A stretch of 7,021 nt of DNA from CAYSFW01 sp050329935 (GTDB taxonomy: Bacteria; Pseudomonadota; Gammaproteobacteria; UWMA-0217): the NCBI GenBank assembly GCA_050329935.1, contig JBHJOI010000061.1:1-7021 (forward strand), in the 5' to 3' direction. Shown piece after piece: positions 1 to 5,990 of this stretch. Position 1 is the first letter of the stretch. Each line of letters opens with the position of its first letter. The position numbers were made by a program, and so were the translations under genes. The notes under the pieces were generated by a model. That model was given only the letters and a program-made list of their open reading frames with translations, was not told the DNA's origin and ran no database searches.

Positions 1-3000
1 TTCGCGTATGAGGCGCAACTCGCCCACGAGTTGTCGCCCTACCTAAAGATCAACGAGAGCGGCCCCGAATTACGCAAATGGTTGGCGGACATCGACCGCA
101 CGCCGAAGAATACCGTCACCTTTCTGGTCGAACTCAACCACCGGCTGCAACAGGACATCGGTTACGTCATTCGGATGGAGCCGGGTGTCCAGGCCGGCGA
201 GGAGACCCTGACGACGCGTCGCGGCTCGTGCCGTGACAGCGGTTGGTTGCTGGTGCAGATCTTGCGCAATCTCGGATTGGCCGCGCGCTTTGTCTCCGGG
301 TACTTGGTGCAGTTGACACCGGACGTCAAGGCGCTCGACGGTCCCTCCGGCCCGGAGGCGGATTTCACCGACCTGCACGCGTGGGCCGAGGTATTTGTGC
401 CGGGCGCTGGCTGGATCGGACTCGACGCCACGTCCGGGTTGTTCGCGGGCGAAGGCCATATTCCGTTGGCTTGCACGCCGGAACCGGAATCGGCGGCGGC
501 GGTCACTGGCCTGATCGAACCCGCCGAGACGGCGTTCGAGTTCGAGAACACGGTGACCCGCATCCATGAGGATCCGCGCGTGACCAAGCCGTTCAGTGAC
601 GGGCAGTGGCTCGCGGTGATGGCGCTGGGGGAGCGCGTTGACCAAGTGCTCGACGCCGCCGACGTGCGTCTGACGATGGGTGGCGAGCCGACCTTCGTCT
701 CGATCGACGACATGGACGGCGCGGAGTGGAACACCGCCGCGCTGGGTCCGCACAAGGAGCGACTGGGGCGGGAGTTGCTGCAACGGCTGCGCGCGCGATT
801 CGCCGTGGGCGGCCTGTTGCACCACGGTCAGGGCAAGTGGTACCCGGGCGAGGAGTTGCCACGCTGGGCCTATACCTGCTTCTTTCGCGCCGATGGTGAG
901 CCGCTGTGGCGCCACCCGGATTTATTGGCGCCGGACAAGGCGAAGGGCGTCAATGTCGCCGACGCGCGGCGCTTCGCGACCGCGTTGGCACAACGTCTCG
1001 GTCTCGATCCGGGATGCGTGCTTTCGGCTTACGAAGACGTCGCGCACTACTTACACATCGAATCGCAGTTGCCGGATAACGTCGACCCGCGCAAGGCTGA
1101 CCTGAAGGACCCACTCGAGCGCCGGCGGATGGCGGCGTTGCTCGATCGTGGCATCGACGCCGTGGCCGGATATGTGATGCCGTTGGTGTGGTCGTGGCCC
1201 AACAACGCTTGGTACGGCGCGCGATGGACGCTGCGGCGCGACCGGCTGGTGCTGCTGCCCGGTGATTCGCCGATGGGTTTCCGCCTGCCGCTGGCCTCGC
1301 TGCCTCAGCATGCTTCGCACAAGCGGCCAACCACGCCACCACGCGACAGTTTCGAACGTCGCGATCCACTGGATGCGGCCAGCGAAATCGCCCGTCGTTA
1401 CAGTGTGTTCGCGCCACCCCTGGCGACTGCCAGTTCGCAGCGGATCTCCGAGCAGGAGTACGCCGATGACGGAACGGTGTACGAGGATGTCCCGCACACG
1501 GCGTTGTGCGTCGAGCCGCGCAACGGTCGGCTGTGGATCTTCATGCCGCCGCTGACTCACCTCGAGCACTGGATCGACCTCATCGCGGCGATCGAGTCGG
1601 TGGCTGTCGAGACGGGCGTGCCGGTGGACATCGAGGGTTATACGCCGCCTCCGGACGAGCGTTTGCGCAAGCTGAGTGTGACGCCGGATCCGGGCGTGAT
1701 CGAGGTGAACATTCATCCCGCGGCGAGCTGGCGCGACCTTGTCAGCACCACCGAGGTGCTCTACGAGGATGCCCGCCTCACGCGTCTCGGGACCGAGAAA
1801 TTCATGCTCGACGGACGTCATACCGGCACTGGCGGGGGCAACCACGTCACGCTCGGCGCCGCTAGTCCCGCTGACAGCCCGTTCCTGCGCCGACCGGACG
1901 TGCTGGCCAGTCTGATCGTGTATTGGCAGCACCATCCGGCGTTGTCCTACTTGTTCTCGGGTCTGTTCATCGGCCCGACGTCGCAGGCGCCGCGGGTGGA
2001 CGAGGCTCGTGATGACGCGTTGTACGAACTTGAGATCGCGATCCAGCAAATCGTGCCAGGCGAGACGTTGCAGCCGTGGCTGGTCGACCGCCTGTTCCGC
2101 AACCTGCTGGTGGATGTTACCGGCAACACCCACCGTGCCGAGTTCTGCATCGACAAACTCTATAATCCCGCCGGCCCAATGGGGCGGCTCGGACTGGTTG
2201 AATTTCGCAACTTCGAGATGCCGCCGCACTGGCGGATGAGCGCGGTGCAAATGCTGTTGCTGCGGGCATTGCTGGCGTGGTTTTGGCGCACGCCCCACCT
2301 GCGCCGACCGGCGCGCTGGGGGAATGCGTTGCACGATCGTTTCATGCTGCCGCATTACATCCGCGAGGATTTCGTCGAGGTGGTGGACGACTTGACGCGT
2401 GCGGGCTTCTCGTTCGATCCGGTTTGGTTCGATGCGTTTTTCGAGTTCCGGTTTCCGTTCTACGGCCGCATTCAGGCGCAACAAATGGAGCTGGAACTGC
2501 GCGGCGCGATCGAGCCGTGGCATGTGCTGGGCGAGGAGGTGACTTCGCAGGGGACCGCGCGTTTCGTGGATTCATCGGTCGAGCGCTTGCAAATCCGGGT
2601 TGAGCGATTCAACCCCGAGCGCTACGCGGTCACCTGCAATGGCCGTCGCGTGCCGTTGCAGCCCGGCGCGGTCGAGGGAGAGTTCGTCGCCGGTGTACGT
2701 TTCAAGGCCTGGCAACCGGCATTCGGGCTGCATCCGCAGTTGCCGGTGAACGTGCCGCTGGTGTTCGATATCGTCGACCTCGCGAACCGTCGCAGTATCG
2801 GCGGATGCACCTACCACGTCGCCCATCCGAGCGGGCGCAACTACGAAACCCTGCCGGTCAACGCCTATGAGGCCGAGTCACGCCGCATCGCGCGATTCTG
2901 GCCGCATGGGCATACACCCGGGGTGTACGACCCGCCACGCGAACCCAACAACCCGGATTTTCCGTGTACGCTCGATCTGCGCTATCGCCCGGCGCCGTGA
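1..3000 (+). CDS. Transglutaminase-like / DUF2126 (predicted amidoligase) fusion protein, 5' partial
   Basis: The frame is open from base 1 to the TGA at 2998-3000, giving 999 visible residues; the true start is upstream. The family normally begins with a bacterial transglutaminase N-terminal beta domain, which is missing here, so the TTG at 31 is not the start. Counting from base 1, residues about 30-150 are a transglutaminase-like core with the full triad: Cys77 in RRGSCRDS, His125 in DLHAWAE, Asp142 in GLDATSG. From about residue 190 to the end is DUF2126 (Pfam: putative amidoligase). It starts near PFSDGQW and contains TMGGEPTF (225 on), TGTGGGNHVT (N614, H615), RAEFCIDKLY (E714, D718) and VEFRNFEMPP (E734, E739). 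These acidic and NH clusters would fit metal/ATP binding in a glutamine-synthetase-like fold (inference). It ends in the family-typical LDLRYRP. Relatives sit with alpha-E and circularly permuted ATP-grasp genes and are predicted to make or attach a peptide-like product; the reaction is unproven. No frameshift is visible. Confidence 0.93.
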   Translation, partial: FAYEAQLAHELSPYLKINESGPELRKWLADIDRTPKNTVTFLVELNHRLQQDIGYVIRMEPGVQAGEETLTTRRGSCRDSGWLLVQILRNLGLAARFVSGYLVQLTPDVKALDGPSGPEADFTDLHAWAEVFVPGAGWIGLDATSGLFAGEGHIPLACTPEPESAAAVTGLIEPAETAFEFENTVTRIHEDPRVTKPFSDGQWLAVMALGERVDQVLDAADVRLTMGGEPTFVSIDDMDGAEWNTAALGPHKERLGRELLQRLRARFAVGGLLHHGQGKWYPGEELPRWAYTCFFRADGEPLWRHPDLLAPDKAKGVNVADARRFATALAQRLGLDPGCVLSAYEDVAHYLHIESQLPDNVDPRKADLKDPLERRRMAALLDRGIDAVAGYVMPLVWSWPNNAWYGARWTLRRDRLVLLPGDSPMGFRLPLASLPQHASHKRPTTPPRDSFERRDPLDAASEIARRYSVFAPPLATASSQRISEQEYADDGTVYEDVPHTALCVEPRNGRLWIFMPPLTHLEHWIDLIAAIESVAVETGVPVDIEGYTPPPDERLRKLSVTPDPGVIEVNIHPAASWRDLVSTTEVLYEDARLTRLGTEKFMLDGRHTGTGGGNHVTLGAASPADSPFLRRPDVLASLIVYWQHHPALSYLFSGLFIGPTSQAPRVDEARDDALYELEIAIQQIVPGETLQPWLVDRLFRNLLVDVTGNTHRAEFCIDKLYNPAGPMGRLGLVEFRNFEMPPHWRMSAVQMLLLRALLAWFWRTPHLRRPARWGNALHDRFMLPHYIREDFVEVVDDLTRAGFSFDPVWFDAFFEFRFPFYGRIQAQQMELELRGAIEPWHVLGEEVTSQGTARFVDSSVERLQIRVERFNPERYAVTCNGRRVPLQPGAVEGEFVAGVRFKAWQPAFGLHPQLPVNVPLVFDIVDLANRRSIGGCTYHVAHPSGRNYETLPVNAYEAESRRIARFWPHGHTPGVYDPPREPNNPDFPCTLDLRYRPAP

Positions 3001-3108
3001 AGTTGGTTCAGTCGCGGTTCGCGCGACGGTGTGCTCCTGGGTATGTCACGGGTGCGGTGTCCGGGCACCCGCGTCGACGTCGAACCGTGCTCTCCGCGGC
3101 CAGGCGGT
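3001..3108. terminator. Convergent intergenic gap with two GC-rich hairpins, possible two-way terminator
   Basis: This 108-bp gap separates the stop of the plus-strand amidoligase gene from the stop of the minus-strand cytochrome gene. Two perfect inverted repeats are visible. GTCGCG at 3011-3016 pairs with CGCGAC at 3022-3027 around a 5-nt loop. CGGGTGC at 3049-3055 pairs with GCACCCG at 3065-3071 around a 9-nt loop. A short palindrome, CGTCGACG, lies at 3072-3079. Neither stem is followed by a T-run on either strand, so a classical intrinsic terminator is not supported. They could assist Rho-dependent ends or protect 3' ends, or be chance in GC-rich DNA. Confidence 0.3.
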
Positions 3109-3993
3109 TCAATCATTGGTGAACTGGGTGCGGATGGTCATCGTGCTGGCATCTTTGGCACCGGGCGGCGCGGTGGCGCGGGGCGGGCGTTCCGATTCGC
3201 GCGCGACCGTGGCTTCGCGTGCGGCCTGTTCGGCGCGGTCGAGGTGCGCTTCCGATTCGGTCTTCATGCGCGCGGGTGGGGCGCGTAGCGGTTGCACGGT
3301 GGGTATCGCGGCGTCCGCGGTCACGCGATAGCCGTGGATCATGGTCGAGATGCCGCATTCGCGCAGTTTCCAGTCACTGAAGAGCACGAATGCGACGTGC
3401 AGGACCACGAACCAGAGCAGCACGCCGGCGCCCCAGCGGTGCAGCCCGGAGGCGGTGTCGGCGGCGAATATCTGCCCGGTGATCTGCGAGAGTCCCGAGA
3501 GCAGCACCAGCAACAGCACCACCCAGATCAGTAGGTAGATCGGTGCCCACAACGGATGATGCGCGCCGCGTTCGGGCGGTTCGAAGTCGCGGATGTCGAA
3601 GAAGTAATCATAGATCTCGCCCAGCCGACGCGGCTCGGTGCTGCCCGGCAACAACGCTTCGAGCCGACGCGGGTTCTTGCGCAGCACGCGTTGCGCCAGC
3701 CACAACACGGGGGTGAAGACGGTTGCGCGCAGATGCGTGGCGCCCGGCACCAGCGCTGACCAGCGATCGCTGCCTCGACCGAAAAACATCAGCCCGACGC
3801 GCAGCATCAGCACGAGCACGGTGAGCTTGCCGATCACCAAGTGCAGCTCGCGCACGCCCGCGCCGGTCTCCGGCATCGACTTGAACAGAAACGCGGTAGC
3901 CAGCGCCGCCGTCACCAGCACCGCGAGCAACCAGTGGGTCAGCCGGAGCAGGCCACTCCAGGCCTTGTCCTGAGGGGCGGCGAGCGGGTTCAT
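3109..3993 (-). CDS. Di-heme b-type cytochrome, cytochrome b561 / hydrogenase cytochrome b family, with long C-terminal tail
   Basis: A 294-residue inner-membrane electron-transfer protein. Four hydrophobic helices lie at about 18-37, 50-71, 150-172 and 186-206. Likely heme ligands are His20 in RLTHW on helix 1, His51 in ELHLVIG on helix 2, and His185 and His199 on helix 4. The H-x13-H spacing on helix 4 is that of cytochrome b561-type proteins, so two b hemes are expected, taking electrons from or to quinol. The helix 2-3 loop (about 72-149) is long and Arg-rich, hence probably cytoplasmic by the positive-inside rule. The last 85 or so residues are hydrophilic (Glu/Arg/Ala, then Pro-rich) and would also be cytoplasmic; this tail is longer than in simple members. 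The ATG at 3993 is chosen because GGGAG lies about 10 nt upstream and the protein then starts just before helix 1; the frame stays open to 4137 but that would overlap the neighbour. No dehydrogenase, hydrogenase or cytochrome c partner is in the window, so the redox partner is unknown. Confidence 0.85.
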   Translation of the reverse strand: MNPLAAPQDKAWSGLLRLTHWLLAVLVTAALATAFLFKSMPETGAGVRELHLVIGKLTVLVLMLRVGLMFFGRGSDRWSALVPGATHLRATVFTPVLWLAQRVLRKNPRRLEALLPGSTEPRRLGEIYDYFFDIRDFEPPERGAHHPLWAPIYLLIWVVLLLVLLSGLSQITGQIFAADTASGLHRWGAGVLLWFVVLHVAFVLFSDWKLRECGISTMIHGYRVTADAAIPTVQPLRAPPARMKTESEAHLDRAEQAAREATVARESERPPRATAPPGAKDASTMTIRTQFTND

Positions 3994-4129
3994 GCGCGGC
4001 GATCTCCCGGTAATGATTGACTTGTCGAGCGGCAACGCCAAGCGGCTCGACCACAATGCCTCCGTTTCGCAACGGTCATGCGCGCGATGGAGGTACCAAG
4101 ACGATTGGACATGCTGGCGTCGTTTGGGT
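3994..4129 (-). promoter_or_regulatory. Leader of the cytochrome b gene with an inverted repeat and ribosome binding site
   Basis: This 136-bp gap lies between the minus-strand DUF2959 gene and the cytochrome gene, both read leftward. GGGAG (complement of about 4004-4008) precedes the ATG at 3993 at a usual distance. A perfect 7-bp inverted repeat, GTCGAGC at 4024-4030 and GCTCGAC at 4045-4051, encloses a 14-nt loop that itself can form a short GGC/GCC stem. It would sit in the 5' leader, or mark the end of the DUF2959 transcript, though no T-run follows. I see no convincing -35/-10 pair, so the cytochrome gene may be read through from the lipoprotein gene or use a promoter I cannot recognise. 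Confidence 0.3.
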
Positions 4130-4816
4130 TCAGGCACCGCGCTCCAGTGTCCCGATAAAACGTTCGGCCTCGTCGATCGAGCGGCGCATCTCCGCGATCA
4201 GGTCGGCGACGTCGGTTTCGATCGCGGCGGTTTGTGTTTCGAGCGAGGTGATGGCCTGCATATTGAGGTTGTGCTTCATGAACAGCACCTGGTCGCGGAA
4301 CACATCGAGTACCGGCTTGGCCTTCGCCTCGGCCATCCGCATCGCGTCAATCAAGCGCTCGGATTGCAGGCGGGTTTCGTCCAGTTGTCGTTCCGCGCGC
4401 TGACGCAGGCTTGGGTCGTGGTATTTATCGAGCTCGGCGCGCCACTCGTCGACCAGGAGGCGCGCGGCGCCGGCGACACGATCGATGCGCCTAGTAATGT
4501 CGTTGGCGGCTGCCTCGCTACGCCGGAACGCCTTGTCCAGTGTGTTGAACTGGGTCTCGAGATCGCCGCCGCTGAAACTCGTGACCGCCTTGAATTTCTC
4601 CATCGTGGTCTGAAATTCTTCCACGGCGGTTTGTTGCGCATCCCGCGCGACTTCGACGCGGTCGACGAGAATCTCGCGGGGTTCCTTCCAGAGTTGGGTC
4701 GGGTCGAGGCGGTCGCAGCCCGCGATACCGCCGATCACGAGTAGCACGGCTAGGGTGACGAGCCCGTCGCGAATGAGCCTGGGGTGATGGGCGGTGTGGG
4801 TAAGCATCGTGGGCAT
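4130..4816 (-). CDS. DUF2959 family lipoprotein, paralogue A (Asp at +2)
   Basis: A 228-residue predicted lipoprotein of DUF2959, a family of unknown function seen mainly in marine and related gammaproteobacteria. An N-terminal hydrophobic stretch (about 18-33) ends in the lipobox IAGC with Cys34 as the lipidation site. The rest is highly charged and helical with coiled-coil character. Family signatures are ILVDRVE (about 49-55), GGDLE (about 83-87), the VDEWRAEL region and the strongly conserved DQVLFMKHNLN block. It aligns without gaps to the divergent neighbour (4930-5580) over 173 residues at about 39% identity (hand count). It lacks the EKVGVHKRD head motif that the neighbour has. The residue after Cys34 is Asp, which in enterobacteria favours retention in the inner membrane; Arg at +3 makes this less certain. 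The start is uncertain: ATG at 4816 or ATG at 4807, neither with a clear Shine-Dalgarno; both keep the signal peptide. Confidence 0.88.
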   Translation of the reverse strand: MPTMLTHTAHHPRLIRDGLVTLAVLLVIGGIAGCDRLDPTQLWKEPREILVDRVEVARDAQQTAVEEFQTTMEKFKAVTSFSGGDLETQFNTLDKAFRRSEAAANDITRRIDRVAGAARLLVDEWRAELDKYHDPSLRQRAERQLDETRLQSERLIDAMRMAEAKAKPVLDVFRDQVLFMKHNLNMQAITSLETQTAAIETDVADLIAEMRRSIDEAERFIGTLERGA

Positions 4817-4929
4817 CCGGATTTGAAGCGAGGAACGATCGGCAAAGTATACCGGAGCGGTTACACTTCGGGTTCCCGCGATCCCGATTGTTAACCTTGT
4901 CTTTACGAATCCGACCTCGTCATAGCGCC
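4817..4929. promoter_or_regulatory. Divergent promoter region between the two DUF2959 genes
   Basis: The 113-bp spacer separates the starts of the two paralogous lipoprotein genes and must hold both promoters unless they are read from afar. The palindrome GTATAC lies at 4847-4852. On the minus strand it gives a good -10 hexamer, TATACT (complement of 4846-4851), about 30 nt from the start at 4816, but no recognisable -35 precedes it. On the plus strand TTGAAG at 4823-4828 is followed after 19 bp by TATACC at 4848-4853, a weak match with a long spacer. No clear operator repeat is seen. The divergent promoter assignment rests mainly on gene layout. Confidence 0.35.
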
Positions 4930-5580
4930 ATGAATCTGTTGTTTCGTGCCCTGTTTGTTCTCGCCGCGCTCCAGCTCGCTGGCTGCGCCACCATGCAATA
5001 CGCCGCGCTGGAGAAAGTCGGCGTGCACAAACGCGATCTTTTGGTTGATCGCATCAAGTCCGCGCAGGCGTCGCAAAGTGAGACCAAAGAGCAGGTGGTT
5101 TCAGCCTACGAACAGTTTCGCGCGCTGGTCGCGGTCGACGACCGTGGGTTGGAAAAGCAATACAAGACCCTGGTCGGTGAAGTCACCCGCAGCGAGGAAA
5201 AGGCCGCCACGCTCGACAAGCGGATCGGTGCGGTTGAATCGGTCGCGCGGGATTTGTTCGTCGAATGGGAGGCCGAGCTCGCCCAGTACAGCAACCCGGC
5301 GCTGAAAGAGCAAAGCCGCCGCAACCTGCTAACCACTCAGACGCGTTACGAGCAAATGCGGCAGCGGATGCGCTCGGCGCAAGCGCGCATCGCGCCGGTG
5401 CTACACGTGCTGCAGGATCAAACGCTGTATCTCAAGCACAACCTCAATGCTCGCGCGGTCGCTTCGTTGCAGGGCGAGGTCCGATCCATCGAATCCAAAG
5501 TCAGCGTGCTGATCACGGAAATGGAAGCCGCGGTACTCGAGGCCGAGCGCTTCGTGCAAGGCATGGCTGGCAGCGGTTAG
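4930..5580 (+). CDS. DUF2959 family lipoprotein, paralogue B (Ala at +2)
   Basis: A 216-residue predicted lipoprotein of the same unknown-function family as its divergent neighbour. Residues 1-18 are a signal peptide ending in the lipobox LAGC, with Cys19 lipidated and Ala at +2, which is the normal export signal to the outer membrane. The mature protein is charged and helical and probably faces the periplasm as a coiled coil. It keeps the head motif EKVGVHKRD followed by LLVDR, the VEWEAEL region, the DQTLYLKHNLN block and a C-terminal EAERF. From memory of the family this is the more typical member. ATG at 4930 is chosen because it places Met just before the signal peptide; the frame is open to 4888 but that only adds a polar extension. 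No strong Shine-Dalgarno precedes it. Only 21 bp separate its stop from the convergent gene at 5602. Confidence 0.9.
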   Translation: MNLLFRALFVLAALQLAGCATMQYAALEKVGVHKRDLLVDRIKSAQASQSETKEQVVSAYEQFRALVAVDDRGLEKQYKTLVGEVTRSEEKAATLDKRIGAVESVARDLFVEWEAELAQYSNPALKEQSRRNLLTTQTRYEQMRQRMRSAQARIAPVLHVLQDQTLYLKHNLNARAVASLQGEVRSIESKVSVLITEMEAAVLEAERFVQGMAGSG

Positions 5581-5601
5581 GCGCGGGCGACCGGCGGTGC
5601 G

Positions 5602-5985
5602 TCAGTCCGTCAGCACGGCTTCGAGCGCGGATTCCGCGACGGGTTTGACCAGCACCGCGTGAATCGGGAACAGCGCGGTCAACCGGGACACGAACGGGGC
5701 TTCTTCCTTGTCTACCAGCACGATGACGCGCGTTTGCGGCGAAAACCGTTGCAGCGCGTGGAGCGTGACGTCGAGGTTGCAGACATTGACGCCGGCGTAA
5801 TTGTTGCCGTAGCCATAAATGAATTCACCCACCAGGTAATCCGGACGCGTCTGCTTTAGCGCCTGATGCAGCTTGCGCGCGGCTTCGTGGCGGGTTTCGA
5901 TCAGGCCGAGGCGGCGGTATATCGGGGCGAAATTGGGGTGGGTCGGGGATTCGATCAGCGAGAAGAGTTGTTTCGGCGTTGCCAT
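5602..5985 (-). CDS. Small conserved-looking protein with a degenerate response-regulator receiver-like fold
   Basis: A 127-residue soluble protein with no signal peptide or membrane helix. I do not recognise a named family. The second half reads like a receiver domain: PDYLVGEF (48-55) matches the third strand that normally carries the phosphoacceptor Asp, TRVIVLVD (85-92) the fourth strand, and HAVLVKPV (109-116) the fifth strand with the Lys114-Pro115 pair. In this alignment Glu54 sits where the Asp should be, and an unusual Gly/Tyr/Asn-rich stretch (YGYGNNYAGVNV, 57-68) follows. The acidic pair of strand one is not evident. If the reading is right it is a pseudo-receiver that may not be phosphorylated (inference). 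ATG at 5985 is chosen over TTG at 5994. It begins 5 bp after the stop of the metallopeptidase gene, so translation is probably coupled and the two proteins may act together. Confidence 0.72.
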   Translation of the reverse strand: MATPKQLFSLIESPTHPNFAPIYRRLGLIETRHEAARKLHQALKQTRPDYLVGEFIYGYGNNYAGVNVCNLDVTLHALQRFSPQTRVIVLVDKEEAPFVSRLTALFPIHAVLVKPVAESALEAVLTD

Positions 5986-5990
5986 GCGCG

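Noticed and set aside
1051..2523. 490-codon open frame on the minus strand inside the large gene (also one at 70-915)
   Set aside because: These are antisense to a well-supported conserved gene, Arg/His/Gln-rich with no domain sense, and typical of high-GC third-position bias.
31..3000. TTG at 31 as the start of the large transglutaminase/DUF2126 gene
   Set aside because: The frame is open to base 1, residues before the TTG (FAYEAQLAHE) look like the family linker, and the usual N-terminal beta domain would be missing.
3031..3331. Plus-strand open frames over the convergent gap and the end of the cytochrome gene
   Set aside because: They are mostly antisense to the cytochrome tail, have no clear ribosome binding site and show biased composition only.
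3994..4137. N-terminal extension of the cytochrome gene to 4137
   Set aside because: It would overlap the end of the upstream gene, adds a polar non-family segment, and ignores the well-placed GGGAG before the ATG at 3993.
3992..4744. 250-codon plus-strand open frame opposite the DUF2959 gene
   Set aside because: The minus strand carries a recognisable lipoprotein family with a lipobox; the plus-strand translation has no recognisable features.
5581..5601. Terminator between the convergent genes ending at 5580 and 5602
   Set aside because: Only 21 bp are available and I found no convincing stem or T-run there.
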